Origin: an uncultured Sphingomonadaceae bacterium | GTDB lineage: Bacteria > Pseudomonadota > Alphaproteobacteria > Sphingomonadales > Sphingomonadaceae | NCBI GenBank assembly: GCA_947488845.1 | Contig: CANLBM010000016.1 | Location: 21,256 to 85,255 of the forward strand | Direction: 5' to 3' | DNA length: 64,000 nucleotides | In this document: positions 63,723-64,000 of the stretch, piece after piece | How the letters are laid out: every line of letters starts with the position of its first letter | Position numbering within the stretch: position 1 is the stretch's first letter | Made by a program: the position numbers and the translations under genes | The notes under the pieces: generated by a model | The model's input: the letters and a program-made list of their open reading frames with translations, nothing else | What the model was told of the DNA's origin: nothing | Databases searched by the model: none

Positions 63723-63941
63723 TTATTCGCCTCTAGCGATGTTTATTTCTCTTACTATCGTCTCCAATACACCTTCAATATTCTCCATCACGTCATTGTT
63801 CCAGAAGCGGATGACGCGATAGCCGTGGGTTTCGATAGTCTTGCTACGCTCGGCATCCTCGCTTGGGCTGTGCTGACCGCCATCGAGTTCGATTACCAAC
63901 CTGGCGCTCCTCGCGGCAAAGTCTGGACTTGTAACGGTCGT
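63723..63941 (-). pseudogene. Broken DUF559 (Vsr-like endonuclease fold) gene
   Basis: The minus strand encodes the C-terminal half of a DUF559 protein: ARSARLVIELDGGQHSPSED, then GYRVIRFWNNDVMENIEGVL and a stop at 63723. The ELDGGQH and FWNN motifs are diagnostic. Upstream the frame meets a TAG at 63942-63944. The start of the domain (RLDDRYKSR) appears in a different frame with the expected middle segment missing. A frameshift plus small deletion is likely, unless the sequence has an error. The upstream end runs toward the window edge. Confidence 0.65.
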
Positions 63942-64000
63942 CTAATCGCATCCCCGTCAAGGATGATTTTTAACATATTTCACCCGCCTGCGGTTTTGCA

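Noticed and set aside
1..64000. CRISPR array, rRNA operon, insertion sequence or prophage
   Set aside because: No regularly spaced repeats, rRNA segments, transposase or phage structural genes were seen in any frame.

Overview
The window looks like chromosomal housekeeping DNA from an alphaproteobacterium, most likely Sphingomonadales. The inference rests on three things: the conserved order tsaB-rimI-mucR-fur-plsC-miaB-phoH-ybeY-corC, a fused-overlap argD-argF-hslO operon, and an 'HPr-rel-A' type PqqD/HprK-like/nucleotidyltransferase cassette that I associate with sphingomonads. No rRNA, prophage, transposase or CRISPR array was seen. One tRNA (Gly, TCC) is present. The genus cannot be fixed from the sequence alone.

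Layout. 1-1858: rarA (cut by the window edge) and a family 4 glycosyltransferase. 1920-10636: a MOSC protein facing a long minus-strand run of RNA-processing, envelope, metal-regulation and tRNA-modification genes, a RutE-type nitroreductase and a NifU-like Fe-S protein. 10762-19991: an M16 peptidase, a redoxin lipoprotein, hslVU, two small membrane proteins, an LplT-like transporter, pgsA and moaD-moaE. 20009-22146: oxyR, cysE and a DUF2794 gene. 22185-29697: a complete Pho regulon locus (phoR, pstS, pstC, pstA, pstB, phoU, phoB) with a clear triple-repeat Pho box before pstS. 29920-32604: a four-gene cassette of a Tat-signal protein, a PqqD-like protein, an HprK-related kinase and an NTP_transf_5 protein. 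32716-37095: glmU, a VapBC-type toxin-antitoxin pair, glmS and an OsmC-like gene. 37293-44260: a HisKA_2 sensor kinase, a GFA-domain protein, katG, and argD-argF-hslO. 44406-49897: a DUF3617-like protein, queC-queE, a lipoprotein, lipB, a membrane protein, a GNAT, hemF and trmL. 50073-52791: petABC (cytochrome bc1) with a strong terminator. 52863-55972: divergent glpK and glpD. 56027-63531: tRNA-Gly, about 1 kb without a recognisable gene, a six-EF-hand protein, a two-component pair, a lipoprotein/M28 peptidase pair and ettA. 63532-64000: a dispersed-type repeat and a broken DUF559 gene.

How it works together. The phosphate block is a self-contained sensing and uptake unit. oxyR, katG, the redoxin lipoprotein, hsp33 and the OsmC protein give a peroxide/oxidative-stress theme, though they are scattered. 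glmU and glmS make UDP-GlcNAc and flank the toxin-antitoxin pair.

The best candidate for an undescribed system is the 29920-32604 cassette. A PqqD-like peptide-binding protein, an HPr-kinase-like P-loop enzyme and a nucleotidyltransferase are translationally coupled, and they lie directly behind a small exported protein that could be their client. Its biochemical function is, to my knowledge, not established.
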